Below are positions 1 through 7,799 of a stretch of DNA of 24,943 nucleotides, piece by piece. The position numbers and the translations under genes were made by a program. The stretch lies in assembly GCA_035650655.1 (NCBI GenBank), contig DASRHG010000039.1:1-24943 (forward strand). The letters are read 5' to 3'. The first letter of the stretch is position 1, and every line of letters starts with the position of its first letter. The DNA comes from DASRHG01 sp035650655 (lineage in GTDB: Bacteria > Desulfobacterota > Binatia > DP-6). Under the pieces are notes generated by a model, which saw only the letters and a program-made list of their open reading frames with translations, was not told where the DNA came from and searched no databases.

Positions 1-925
1 AGTTGAACGGCCGCATGAACGGCTGCGTGCGGAGCATCGAGTAGATCGCGGCGCCCTGCCGGCGCGCGTCCTCGAGGAAGCGCGTCTGGTCCTCCCACTT
101 CTCGCGCGCGCCCGGCCGGCAGCCCATGCCCTGCACGACGACGGGGAGCCCGGAGGCGTGGGCGAGCGTGACGAGCCGCGCGCGATCCGTCGCGTCGTAC
201 CCCTGCACGGCGGTCGCGGCGAGGAACGCGATCGACCCGGCGCCGCCTTCGCCCGCGACCGCGGCGAGCGCGGCCACCTCCTCGAAGGTCGCGTGCCGCG
301 ACGGCACGGGCCGCCCGAGGTGGTCGACGTGCGTCGGCGCGTGGGACGAGGAGAAGCCGGCGGCGCCCGCGGCCATCGCCTCGCGGAGGAGCCCCTTCAT
401 CCGCTCGAGCTCGTCCGCCGTCGCGGCGCGCTCGGACGCCGCCTCGCCCATGACGAAGCGCCGGAGCGCGGAGTGGCCGACGTAGACGGCCGCGTTCACG
501 CCGAGGCGGCGGTCGAGGACGTCGAGGAAGGACGGGAAGGTCTCCCAATCCCAGGGGAGACCCTGCTCGAGGACGGACGGCGTCATGCCCTCGACCTTCG
601 CGAAGAGCTTCGTCACCCACCCGCGGTCCTCGGGCCGGACGGGGGCGATCGAGTAGCCGCAGTTCCCCGCCACGACCGAGGTGACGCCGTGGAAGCACGA
701 CGAGGTGGCGAAGGGCTCGAAGGAGAGCTGCGGGTCGTAGTGCGTGTGCACGTCGACGATGCCCGGCATGACGACGAGCCCGTCGGCGTCGAGCGTGCGC
801 TTCGCCCCGGAGAGACGCCCGATGTCGGTCACGATGCCGTCGCGGATGCCGACGTCGGCCCGGCGCATCGGCAGCCCCGAGCCGTCCACCACCGTGCCTC
901 CCTTCACGATCGTGTCGAAGCTCAT
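1..925 (-). CDS. Amidohydrolase, N-acyl-D-amino-acid deacylase-like (3' end outside window)
   Basis: The visible 308 residues are the N-terminal part of a metal-dependent amidohydrolase of the D-aminoacylase / N-acyl-D-glutamate deacylase group, which hydrolyses N-acyl amides in the cytoplasm. Seen: an N-terminal beta domain beginning MSFDTIVKGGTVVDGSG, the HTH metal-ligand motif at residues 60-62 (PGIVDVHTHYDPQL), a GNCG motif with Cys89 where D-aminoacylases have their bridging Cys, and a WDWETFPSFLD segment typical of this subgroup. The start ATG overlaps the stop of the upstream aldehyde dehydrogenase gene as ATGA, so the two are translationally coupled in one operon with the luciferase-like gene. 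The C-terminal half with the remaining His and Asp ligands is beyond position 1. Family is confident; the true substrate is unknown and could be a non-amino-acid amide. Confidence 0.88.
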   Translation of the reverse strand, partial: MSFDTIVKGGTVVDGSGLPMRRADVGIRDGIVTDIGRLSGAKRTLDADGLVVMPGIVDVHTHYDPQLSFEPFATSSCFHGVTSVVAGNCGYSIAPVRPEDRGWVTKLFAKVEGMTPSVLEQGLPWDWETFPSFLDVLDRRLGVNAAVYVGHSALRRFVMGEAASERAATADELERMKGLLREAMAAGAAGFSSSHAPTHVDHLGRPVPSRHATFEEVAALAAVAGEGGAGSIAFLAATAVQGYDATDRARLVTLAHASGLPVVVQGMGCRPGAREKWEDQTRFLEDARRQGAAIYSMLRTQPFMRPFN

Positions 926-2373
926 GCCGTCCACCCGATCGCCTTCGTCTCCGTGTACGCCCGGAGCCCGAAGAGCCCGCCGTCGCGGCCGACGCCGCTC
1001 TGCTTGTAGCCGCCGAAGGGCGCCTCGGGGTTGGGCGGGCTGCCGTTCACCTGCACGGTGCCGGTGCGGAGCGCCCGCGCGACGCGGAGGGCCCGCGCGG
1101 TGTCGGCGCTCCAGACGTAGCCGTAGAGCCCGTAGTCGGAGTCGTTCGCGATCGCGACGGCGTCCGCCTCGTCGCGGAACGGGATCGCCGTGATGACGGG
1201 CCCGAAGATCTCCTCCCGGGCAACCGCCATGCCGTTCGTCGCCTGCGTGAGGAGCGTCGGCTCGAAGAAGAAGCCGCGCGGCCGCGTGGGCGGGCGCCGG
1301 CCGCCGCACGCGAGGACTGCACCCTCTGCGACGCCTCGGCGCACCCAGCTCTCGACGCGCTCGCGCTGGGCCGCGGACACGAGCGGCCCGACCACGGTGT
1401 CGGGCTCCCGCGGGTCGCCGATGCGGAGCGTCGGGCCGGCGGCGGCGAGGCGGCGCGTGAACTCCTCGTAGAGGGGCTCCTCGACGAGGACGCGCGTGCC
1501 CGCGATGCAGATCTGCCCGGAATGGAACGTCCAGACGGCCATCGCGCTCGCGAGCGCGCCCTCCACGTCCGCGTCGGCGAAGACGACGTTCGCGGACTTC
1601 CCGCCGAGCTCGAGGAGCGTGCGCTTCATGCGGCGGCCGGCCGCCTCCGCGATCGTCCGGCCGACGGCCGTGCTTCCCGTGAACGAGATCATGTCCACGT
1701 CCGCCGACTCGACGAGTGCCCGGCCGATCTCCGGCCCGCGCCCGTTCACGAAGTTGACGACGCCCGGCGGCAGCGCCTCCGCGACGATGCGGCAGAGCTC
1801 CGCGACGCCGAGGGGGCAGGCGGGCGCGGGCTTCACGACGACGGTGTTGCCCGCCGCGAGCGCCGGGCCGATCTTCCCCGCGCAGCTCGTCATCGGGAAG
1901 TTGAACGGCGTGATGCAGGCGACGACGCCGACCGGCTCGCGGACGACCGCGCCGCACGCGAGCCGGCCCGCGACCGGGCGCGGCGGGAGCGGCTCCTCGT
2001 CGGGGAGGGTCGCGAGCTCGGCCGCCTTCGCGAGCCGGAGGGCCACCGCGCCCACCTGCTGCGTCTCGGCGACGCGCCGCACGGCGCCCGTCTCGGCGAT
2101 CGTGAGCTCGACGAGACCGGGCGCCGCCTTCCGGAAGGCGGCGGCCGCGCGCGCGAGCAGCGCCCCGCGCTCGGCGCCCGTCATGCGGGGCCACGGCCCG
2201 CGCTCGAAGGCCGCCCGCGCCGCGCGCGCGGCCGCCGCGACCTGCGCGAGGGAGCACTCGGGTGCCGCGCCGACCGGCTCCTCCGTCGCCGGGTCGACGA
2301 CCGGGTAGGTCCCGCCCGCGGCACGCGCGCGGGCGCCGCCGATCAGCACCGCGTCGCAGACGGCGGCGTCCAT
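922..2373 (-). CDS. NAD(P)-dependent aldehyde dehydrogenase
   Basis: A 483-residue ALDH-superfamily protein, the usual family length, that would oxidise an aldehyde to the acid with NAD(P)+. All key residues are visible: Asn158 in ITPFNFP (oxyanion), Lys181 in VVVKPAP (cofactor), the FTGS loop near 231-234, general-base Glu255 in LLELGGK, nucleophile Cys289 in GQICIAGTR, and the EEIFGPV motif near 388. The chosen ATG has GGAG just upstream (TAGGAGCGGG) and lies 7 bases after the luciferase-like gene's stop. The stop overlaps the start of the amidohydrolase (ATGA). The order monooxygenase, aldehyde dehydrogenase, amidohydrolase suggests stepwise breakdown of one organic substrate, with this enzyme removing the aldehyde made by the monooxygenase. 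The substrate cannot be read from the sequence. Confidence 0.95.
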   Translation of the reverse strand: MDAAVCDAVLIGGARARAAGGTYPVVDPATEEPVGAAPECSLAQVAAAARAARAAFERGPWPRMTGAERGALLARAAAAFRKAAPGLVELTIAETGAVRRVAETQQVGAVALRLAKAAELATLPDEEPLPPRPVAGRLACGAVVREPVGVVACITPFNFPMTSCAGKIGPALAAGNTVVVKPAPACPLGVAELCRIVAEALPPGVVNFVNGRGPEIGRALVESADVDMISFTGSTAVGRTIAEAAGRRMKRTLLELGGKSANVVFADADVEGALASAMAVWTFHSGQICIAGTRVLVEEPLYEEFTRRLAAAGPTLRIGDPREPDTVVGPLVSAAQRERVESWVRRGVAEGAVLACGGRRPPTRPRGFFFEPTLLTQATNGMAVAREEIFGPVITAIPFRDEADAVAIANDSDYGLYGYVWSADTARALRVARALRTGTVQVNGSPPNPEAPFGGYKQSGVGRDGGLFGLRAYTETKAIGWTA

Positions 2374-2380
2374 CCCGCTC

Positions 2381-3502
2381 CTACGCCGCGGCCGCCAGGG
2401 CCGCCTCGCGCTGCCGCGTGGTCGAGTGCACGGGGTCCCGGTCGAACGTCGGCAGGACGTACCGGCCGAACGTCTCGATCGATCGGAGCACGTACTGCTG
2501 GTCCATCGTGAGCGTCAAGGGTGCGTAGATGAGCTGGTCGACGCCGATCGCCTCGTACATCTCGATGACCTTCGCGATCTCCTCGGGGGCGCCGACCTGC
2601 CGCCCGCCCAGGAGGAGCCCCTTCGCGAGCTCGGCGGGCGTCGGCGCCGGGATGCCCGTGATCGGGCCCGTCGGGGGCAGGCCCTTCGGGCGCGGGATCG
2701 AGTCGAGCCAGCCGAAGAAGTACTCGGTGAACTTCTCGACCTTCGCCTGCGAGTAGAGGTGCCGCGCCTCGTCGCCGTCGGGGAGGCAGAACATGTTGGT
2801 CGTGACGGCGATGTTGTCGTTCACCCAGGCGCCGATCGGCCGCGTGCAGCGCCGGATCGCCGCCTTGTAGTTCCGGACGTGCTCGACGATGTCGCCCGGC
2901 GTCCCGAACGTGAAGCAGAGCGCGCCGAGGCCGAGCTCGCCTGCCTCGATGAAGGTCGCCGGGCTCGAGCACGCGACCCAGAGCGGCGGGTGCGGCTTCA
3001 CGTACGGCTTCGGGAGGACGTTGCGGCGCGGCATGCGGAAGTACCGGCCCTCGAACTCGTACGGCTCGTCCCGCCACATGCGGGGGATCTGCTCGAGCGA
3101 CTCGCGCCACATCGGCTTCGTCTCCGCGGCGGTCGGGATCGCGAAGCCGGCCCACTCCGCCGACGACGAACCGCGGCCCGTGCCGAGCTCGACCCGGCCC
3201 TCGGAGAGGTGGTCCATGGTGGCGATGCGCTCGGCGACGCGCGCCGGGTGGTTCACGGCGGCCGTGATGTTCGTGATCGCCGTGCCGACGTGGATCCGCC
3301 GCGTCCGCGCCGCGACCCAGGAGAGGAAGACCTCCGGCGCCGGCTGGTGCGAGTAGTGCTGGAGGAAGTGGTGCTCCGGCGACCAGTCGTACTTGAAGCC
3401 GGCCGCGTCGACGGCCTCCGCGACCTCGAGCTCGCGGTGGAAGCGCGAGTGCTCGTCCTCCCACGGCGGGACGTGCATCTGCGAGAAGATGCCGAACTCC
3501 AT
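2381..3502 (-). CDS. LLM-class (luciferase-like) flavin-dependent monooxygenase
   Basis: A 373-residue bacterial-luciferase-like TIM-barrel protein; the family uses reduced FMN or F420 to oxidise organic substrates. Seen: N-terminus MEFGIFSQMHVPPWEDE, the WSPEHHF motif near residues 40-46, VGTAITNIT (beta strand 3 region) near 72-80, HPARVAERIATMDHLS, and the diagnostic GRVELGTGRG at about 102-111. The open frame continues far upstream, but that part reads antisense through the divergent tetR gene and has no homology. ATG at 3502 is preceded by AGGGGGG and begins the recognisable domain. It is the first gene of a three-gene minus-strand operon and is divergent from the TetR gene, which probably controls it through the intergenic palindrome at 3549-3562. 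FMN versus F420 use is not decidable here. Confidence 0.93.
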   Translation of the reverse strand: MEFGIFSQMHVPPWEDEHSRFHRELEVAEAVDAAGFKYDWSPEHHFLQHYSHQPAPEVFLSWVAARTRRIHVGTAITNITAAVNHPARVAERIATMDHLSEGRVELGTGRGSSSAEWAGFAIPTAAETKPMWRESLEQIPRMWRDEPYEFEGRYFRMPRRNVLPKPYVKPHPPLWVACSSPATFIEAGELGLGALCFTFGTPGDIVEHVRNYKAAIRRCTRPIGAWVNDNIAVTTNMFCLPDGDEARHLYSQAKVEKFTEYFFGWLDSIPRPKGLPPTGPITGIPAPTPAELAKGLLLGGRQVGAPEEIAKVIEMYEAIGVDQLIYAPLTLTMDQQYVLRSIETFGRYVLPTFDRDPVHSTTRQREAALAAAA

Positions 3503-3548
3503 CGAGGCCCCCCTTCGCCCGGGTCGCGTGGACGCGAATTCGCTCGAC

Positions 3549-3562
3549 CGAACTACCATTCG
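3549..3562. promoter_or_regulatory. Candidate TetR operator A
   Basis: CGAACTACCATTCG is an imperfect inverted repeat (CGAAC-N4-ATTCG, one mismatch) in the middle of the 108-base divergent promoter region between the luciferase-like operon and the tetR gene. It has the same arm sequence and 4-base spacer as two other sites in this window (9643-9656 and 24854-24867). A perfect GCGAATTCGC palindrome lies just to the left at 3534-3543. TetR regulators usually bind such palindromes between divergent genes; binding here is inferred. Confidence 0.5.
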
Positions 3563-3598
3563 GAAATTCGAGTTGTCAACCGGGACGCGGAATGGTAG
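3553..3598. repeat. 9-bp inverted repeat flanking the tetR leader
   Basis: CTACCATTC at 3553-3561 and its exact reverse complement GAATGGTAG at 3590-3598 are separated by 28 bases. The left arm overlaps candidate operator A and the right arm ends 12 bases before the tetR start codon, so protein bound to both arms would cover the tetR promoter or leader. Confidence 0.55.
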
Positions 3599-3610
3599 AA
3601 GGCCGCTCGC

Positions 3611-4237
3611 ATGGCCGTCCGCCGCAAGCCGCGCGACGAGGCCCGCCGGGCCCGGAACGACGTCTACCGCCAGCACATCCTCGAGGCGGCCGAGCGCGTC
3701 TTCGCCGAGCGCGGCTTCGAGGCCGCGAAGGTGCAGGAGATCTCCGCGCTCGCGGGGCTCTCGATGGGGACGATCTACGCGATCTTCCCCGGCAAGACGG
3801 AGCTCCACCGCGCGCTCCTCGAGGAGCGCGGGCGGGAGCTGCACGCGCTCGTCCACGACGTCGCCGCCCGCCGGCTTCCGCCCCGCGAGGCGCTCGACGC
3901 GCTCATCGGGCTCTACATCGACTGGTTCGTCGCCCACCCCGACTTCCTCCGCATGCACCTCCGCTCGGGCGCCTCGTGGGCGCTCGGCCCCGCGTCCGCG
4001 AGCGCCGTGCAGGTCCGCCACTGGACGGAGATCCACGCGCTCCAGGCCGACATCTTCCACCGCGGCGTCAAGGCGCGCGTCTTCGTCGACGAGGACCCCG
4101 CGTACCTCGCGCGGCTCTTCTCCGTGATGGACCAGGTGCTCCTCGCCGACTGGGTCGCGAGCGGCATGAAGGCCGACCGCGACCGGCTCGTGCGGCGCCT
4201 GCGCGAGCAGGTCGAGCGGTCGTTCGTGCGGCGGTAG
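3611..4237 (+). CDS. TetR/AcrR-family transcriptional regulator
   Basis: A 208-residue TetR-type repressor. The N-terminal three-helix DNA-binding domain spans about residues 18-64 (ILEAAERVFAERGF, then helix-turn-helix VQEISALAGLSMGTIYAIF at about 41-59, then GKTEL). The rest is the variable all-helical ligand and dimer domain. It is transcribed divergently from the luciferase-like, aldehyde dehydrogenase and amidohydrolase operon across a 108-base gap carrying palindromes, the classic layout of a local repressor whose ligand is a pathway substrate or intermediate. ATG at 3611 begins just before the conserved domain; a GAAGG-like ribosome site precedes it weakly. The ligand is unknown. Confidence 0.93.
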   Translation: MAVRRKPRDEARRARNDVYRQHILEAAERVFAERGFEAAKVQEISALAGLSMGTIYAIFPGKTELHRALLEERGRELHALVHDVAARRLPPREALDALIGLYIDWFVAHPDFLRMHLRSGASWALGPASASAVQVRHWTEIHALQADIFHRGVKARVFVDEDPAYLARLFSVMDQVLLADWVASGMKADRDRLVRRLREQVERSFVRR

Positions 4238-4376
4238 GCCGCGCGGTCAGTTCGTGTAGCGTCGTCCGGCCGTCGCCTCCGACGCAGCACGGCCCGCCGC
4301 CCGTCACCGGCGGCGCACGGGCAGCAGAACCTTCACGTCGCCCGGCGCGGGAGGCCCCCGGCAGCACGCCTCACCG

Positions 4377-5605
4377 GAGTTTGACCGTCGATTCGGAAGT
4401 CATCACGCGCGCGGGACAGCGGCTCCTCGTGATCTACGTTCCCTTGAGTCCCGAGATCCATGCAGACACCCAGGGACGCGCGCTCCGGCGGGCAGGGAAG
4501 AACTGCATCCCCATGGCTCCCAACGAGGTCGCCCGGCTCCGTGAAGAGCGGCACGGAGTAGACCCGTCGGCCCAGCCACCGATCGAACTCTACACGACGT
4601 CCCACCGGCGGCCCTCGCGGCTGCTCGCAACCGGTCGGCGACGTTCACGGACGAGCGGCGCCGTCTGGCGCGGTTGGGCGACGAAGACCTGCTACGAGCG
4701 CTCGGCGTACTTGATGGAAAAGGGCAGCTGTTGAAGGCAGGGGAAATTCTCTTTTGCGCCGCGAGAGGACCTTTGCAGACAGACCCAGGGCGGAGAACCG
4801 AGGAGCATCGAGCGACTCGATCCCCCACTTCTCCTCGCCCTCGACAAAGTCATGAGCTTCATCGAAGCGCGCCGGAACGTCCCCTCAATCTTCCGAGCGG
4901 GCAGCAGATGAACATCGAAGACTTCCCCGAGCTCGCCGTGAGAGAGGCGCTCGCGAACGCAGTCATCCATCGCGACTACCACCTCAATGCATCGGTGACA
5001 GTCGAGCATTCGCCCCAGGTGTTCGTCGTCACGTCCCCCGGCCCGTTGGTCTCGGGAGTCACGACCGAGAACATCGTCACCCACCCGTCAAAGCCACGGA
5101 ATCCGGCTCTTGCGAGCGCAATCCGTCAGTTCGGTTTCGCCGAACAGGTCGGACGCGGGGTCGATCGGATGTATCGAGAGATGATTCGCTCCGGGAGAGA
5201 AGCGCCGAAGATCGAAGACCTCGCCGATCACGTCCGCGTGACGCTGCTCGGAGGCGCACCGAACACGCAGATCGCCCGGTTCGTCGCACAACTTCCCGAG
5301 GAAGAGCACATCCGAGTTATCGGCTCAGAGGCGAAGTCCTGAGGGCTCTTGGCGCTGCTGTCCCGTATCAGCGCCGGACCGTAGATGAGACGGACCGTAA
5401 GATCATCGCCCACGTGAGAGAGCACCGAACGACAACGAACCGTACCGTACAGAACCTGTTCGACGTCGGCATCCAGCGCGCGAGCAACGTCCTTGCTGAT
5501 CTCGTGCAGCGGAAGATCCTGGTGAAGAAGTCGAGCCACGAAGGGGGCCCCGGGGTTCAGTACGGTCGAGGAAGCAAGTTCCCTCCGAAGACTCGGCGTC
5601 CGTAG
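4377..5605 (+). pseudogene. Decayed COG2865-type (AlbA_2 / HATPase_c_4) ATP-binding regulator
   Basis: Remains of a schlafen-like AlbA_2 plus GHKL-ATPase putative transcriptional regulator, split over three plus-strand frames. In order: the end of the AlbA_2 domain (LLVIYVPLSPEIH, then RLREERHG) at about 4380-4610; then, shifted, DERRRLARLGDEDLLRALGV at about 4645-4770; then, shifted again, RLDPPLLLALDKVMSFIEAR at 4813-4890; then the ATP-binding N-box PELAVREALANAVIHRDY and the segment through IARFVAQLPEEE at 4905-5305; then, in a further frame, a winged-helix tail from about 5318 to the TAG at 5603-5605. About four frameshifts and the absent N-terminal half of AlbA_2 make it non-functional as one protein. 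Base composition is visibly less GC-rich than the flanks, which suggests past horizontal acquisition. Its left edge is not sharply defined. Confidence 0.85.
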
Positions 5606-5622
5606 GAAGCGGCCGCACCGGC

Positions 5623-6582
5623 TCAGGGAAACACGAGCCGCGTGCCCCGCGCGTTCGCGCGCAGCACCGCGGTCGCCGTCGTGCAGTGGTTCGTCTGCTC
5701 GGCCGTCGTCGGGAAGCGGAAGCCGAGCGTGACCGTCAGGCGGCGCTCCGGCGGCGGGACGAACGACATGCGGCGGCCCTCGACGTGGAGGGCCATGGTG
5801 CCGTCGGGGCGGACGACGGCGCGCAGGCGGTCGATGCCGACGGCGCTCGCGACCGCGTGCCGGCGGTCGCGGAAAAGGACGGCGCGCCCGGCCGCGTCGA
5901 AGGCGTCGGCGGGGAGGCGCGCGCAGAAGAGCGGCGGGCGGCCCGCGGGACGGATGGTCACGAAGACGTCCTGCACGAGCGGGTCGATGCCGGTCGGCGA
6001 CGCGACCGTCGCGTCGACGCGCAGGCTCGAGAGGAGCGAGCGGCGGCGGACGAGACGGGCGCGCTTGAGCGTCATGACGGCCGATCCCCCGGCGCAGCAC
6101 GCGGGATCCTCGAAGTCGTAGAGCCCGTTGCGGTCGTCGTCGGCGCAGTTCCCACACACCTCGGGGCGGCGCGGCAGCGTCGTCGTGGTCGGGACCGGGA
6201 AGGCCGGGAGGCTCGTCGTGGTCGACGTTGCCGGCGCGCGCGTCGTCGTCGTGAGGGTCGGCCGCGGAGCGGTCGTCGTGGTCGGCGGGCGGGGCGCCGT
6301 CGTGGTCGAGGTGGGCGGCGGCGCGGTCGTCGTCGGCGTCGTCGTGACGGTCACGCTCGTCGTCGTGGCGACCGTGCCCGTGGTGGTGGTCGGCGGCCGC
6401 GGGGCCGTCGTCGTCGCGGTCGTGCTCGTCGTCGTGTCGGTCGTCGTCGGCACCTCGGTCGTCGTCGTGACGGTGGTCGTGGAGACGGGGAGCCCGAGGG
6501 GCGGGAGCGGGAGCGCGAGCGCGGCGGACGCCGCGGCGAGCGCGAGGCCGACGACGGCGAGGAGCGGGGAGCGGCGCGACAT
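5623..6582 (-). CDS. Secreted Thr-rich protein with Cys/Asp-rich motif, unknown function
   Basis: A 319-residue protein with an N-terminal signal peptide (MSRRSPLLAVVGLALAAASA), then a roughly 100-residue Thr/Pro low-complexity linker of TTT runs at about 35-136. A short CGNCADDD-NGLYDFEDPACC-type motif follows at about 143-163: two Cys pairs flank an acidic loop resembling an EF-hand or dockerin calcium loop. The C-terminal half (165-319) looks like a beta-rich domain with a late Cys. The ORF could start 21 codons earlier, but ATG at 6582 starts directly with the signal peptide. Related Thr-linker and Cys/Asp architectures are common in uncultured deltaproteobacterial genomes. It is probably exported and surface-associated; no enzymatic motif is seen. 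It is flanked by a pseudogene and by the large inverted repeat upstream. Confidence 0.8.
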   Translation of the reverse strand: MSRRSPLLAVVGLALAAASAALALPLPPLGLPVSTTTVTTTTEVPTTTDTTTSTTATTTAPRPPTTTTGTVATTTSVTVTTTPTTTAPPPTSTTTAPRPPTTTTAPRPTLTTTTRAPATSTTTSLPAFPVPTTTTLPRRPEVCGNCADDDRNGLYDFEDPACCAGGSAVMTLKRARLVRRRSLLSSLRVDATVASPTGIDPLVQDVFVTIRPAGRPPLFCARLPADAFDAAGRAVLFRDRRHAVASAVGIDRLRAVVRPDGTMALHVEGRRMSFVPPPERRLTVTLGFRFPTTAEQTNHCTTATAVLRANARGTRLVFP

Positions 6583-6660
6583 GCGACGCCGCACCGGCGG
6601 CGGTGCGGCGGGAGCACGGTCCCAGCAGCGCGTCGCCGCTGTCAATTCCTACTTCCGGGT

Positions 6661-6868
6661 GCGCGGCCGCCGGTCGGGGGTCGGTTGGCGCGACGCCATC
6701 GACCCGGGAGGGCGGGGGAGTCCTCGCGGAGGCGAGCGCACCACCGACACGACGCCCGCTTCGCACCGCAAGACGTGGTGGTGCACCTTGTCGCCTCCAC
6801 GAGGACTCCCCCGCCCTCCCGCACGGTGCCGTACGAGCCGCCAACCGACCCCCGACCGGCGGCCGCGC
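6661..6868. repeat. 208-bp fold-back inverted repeat element
   Basis: Outer arms 6661-6690 and 6839-6868 are perfect 30-base reverse complements. Inner arms 6705-6735 and 6791-6821 match over 31 bases with one mismatch. A third pairing (GCACCACC 6738-6745 with GGTGGTGC 6777-6784) leaves a loop of about 31 bases. The right outer arm ends at the cyclase gene's stop codon. No transposase is present. It could be a MITE-like palindromic unit, or a very large terminator or processing hairpin between two minus-strand genes. Confidence 0.85.
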
Positions 6869-7794
6869 TACTTGACGGCGAGCGGGTTGATCGGCGACCC
6901 GACGGCGCCCGTCACGGGGAGCGGCGGCGCGGTGAAGAGGAACTCCCACACGCCGTCGGCGGCGCAGTCGGCGGCGAGCGCGTCGAGGACGAACATCTCC
7001 CCCAGCGTGAGGCCCATGTCGCGGATGCAGAGCGCGTGGACGGGCAGCGGGAGCGCCGGATCCTCGAACGGGATCACCTCGACCGCGTTCGTGTCGCTCG
7101 CGACGGCCGCGACCTCGCGCGCGTGGAGCCACTCGACGCACGCGACGCCGAGCCCCGGCATCCGCCGCATGTAGCCGACGCGATCGCCGTCCGCGGTGAA
7201 GACGGCGAGGTGCCCGGTGCGGACGAGGAGGACGTCGCCCGACTCGACGCGCACGCCCTCGGCGCGCTCCGCGGCCTCGAGCTCGGCGGGGCCGATCACC
7301 GTGCCGGGTGCCAGGCGCGCGACGCCCCGGGCGCGCGCGACGTCGAGGAGCACGCCGCGCGAGACGACGCCCGCCGCCTGCCGGTCGATCGCGTTCTTCG
7401 CCGCGCCGGCGGGAGTGACCGTCGCCGACGGGAAGCCGTTGTAGAGCTTCCCCCCGTAGTGGACGTGGGCGAGGCTGTCCCACTGCGTCGCACACTGGAG
7501 CGGCATGACGATGATGTCGTCCGCGTAGCGCGGACCGTCCGGGTCCGCGCCGAGGCGTCCCTCGGTCGCCGTCATGACGTGGAGCGGGTTCACGCGGCCG
7601 CCCTGCCCGATCTGCGGCCCGTCCGCGCCGAGCGGCAGCCCCAGGCTGAAGACCGCGCCGCGCCGGACGCAGGCCGCCGCGCGGCGGACGACGTCGGGCG
7701 TGATGAAGTTCGTCGTCCCCCGCTCGTCGTCGGCGCCCCAGCGCCCCCAGTTGGAGACGCGGCGGGCGAGGGCCTCGAAGGCGGCGCGGTCCAC
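6868..7794 (-). CDS. Cyclase family protein (kynurenine formamidase-like fold)
   Basis: A 308-residue member of the cyclase / kynurenine formamidase-like family (PF04199), metal-dependent hydrolases acting on amide or lactone-like bonds. Seen: the family N-terminus NWGRWGADDERGTTNFITP, then QCATQWDSLAHVHYGGKLYNG at about 100-120. This holds the conserved Asp and His (D106, H110) in a variant in which the usual HxGTHxDxPxH reads with Gln and Trp, as in many stand-alone bacterial 'cyclases'. Downstream are SGDVLLVRTG, ASDTNAVEVIP and LPVHALCIRDMGLTLGEM. The open frame runs far upstream; GTG at 7794 is chosen because it starts the domain 5 bases after the preceding gene's stop. It is the last gene of the tetR, dehydratase, cyclase operon. 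The substrate is unknown. Confidence 0.88.
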   Translation of the reverse strand: MDRAAFEALARRVSNWGRWGADDERGTTNFITPDVVRRAAACVRRGAVFSLGLPLGADGPQIGQGGRVNPLHVMTATEGRLGADPDGPRYADDIIVMPLQCATQWDSLAHVHYGGKLYNGFPSATVTPAGAAKNAIDRQAAGVVSRGVLLDVARARGVARLAPGTVIGPAELEAAERAEGVRVESGDVLLVRTGHLAVFTADGDRVGYMRRMPGLGVACVEWLHAREVAAVASDTNAVEVIPFEDPALPLPVHALCIRDMGLTLGEMFVLDALAADCAADGVWEFLFTAPPLPVTGAVGSPINPLAVK

Positions 7795-7799
7795 GGCGC

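Noticed and set aside
158..2511. Long plus-strand frames (158-1009, 1522-2511) opposite the amidohydrolase and aldehyde dehydrogenase genes
   Set aside because: Arg/Ala/Gly-rich antisense shadows typical of very GC-rich DNA; the minus-strand genes have all family motifs.
2381..4060. Luciferase-like reading frame open for a further 186 codons upstream
   Set aside because: The upstream part is antisense to the divergent tetR gene and has no luciferase similarity; the domain and ribosome site fit the ATG at 3502.
4285..4325. Rho-independent terminator after the first tetR gene (GCCCGT...ACGGGC with inner GC-rich arms)
   Set aside because: Short imperfect arms in very GC-rich DNA and no T-run afterwards.
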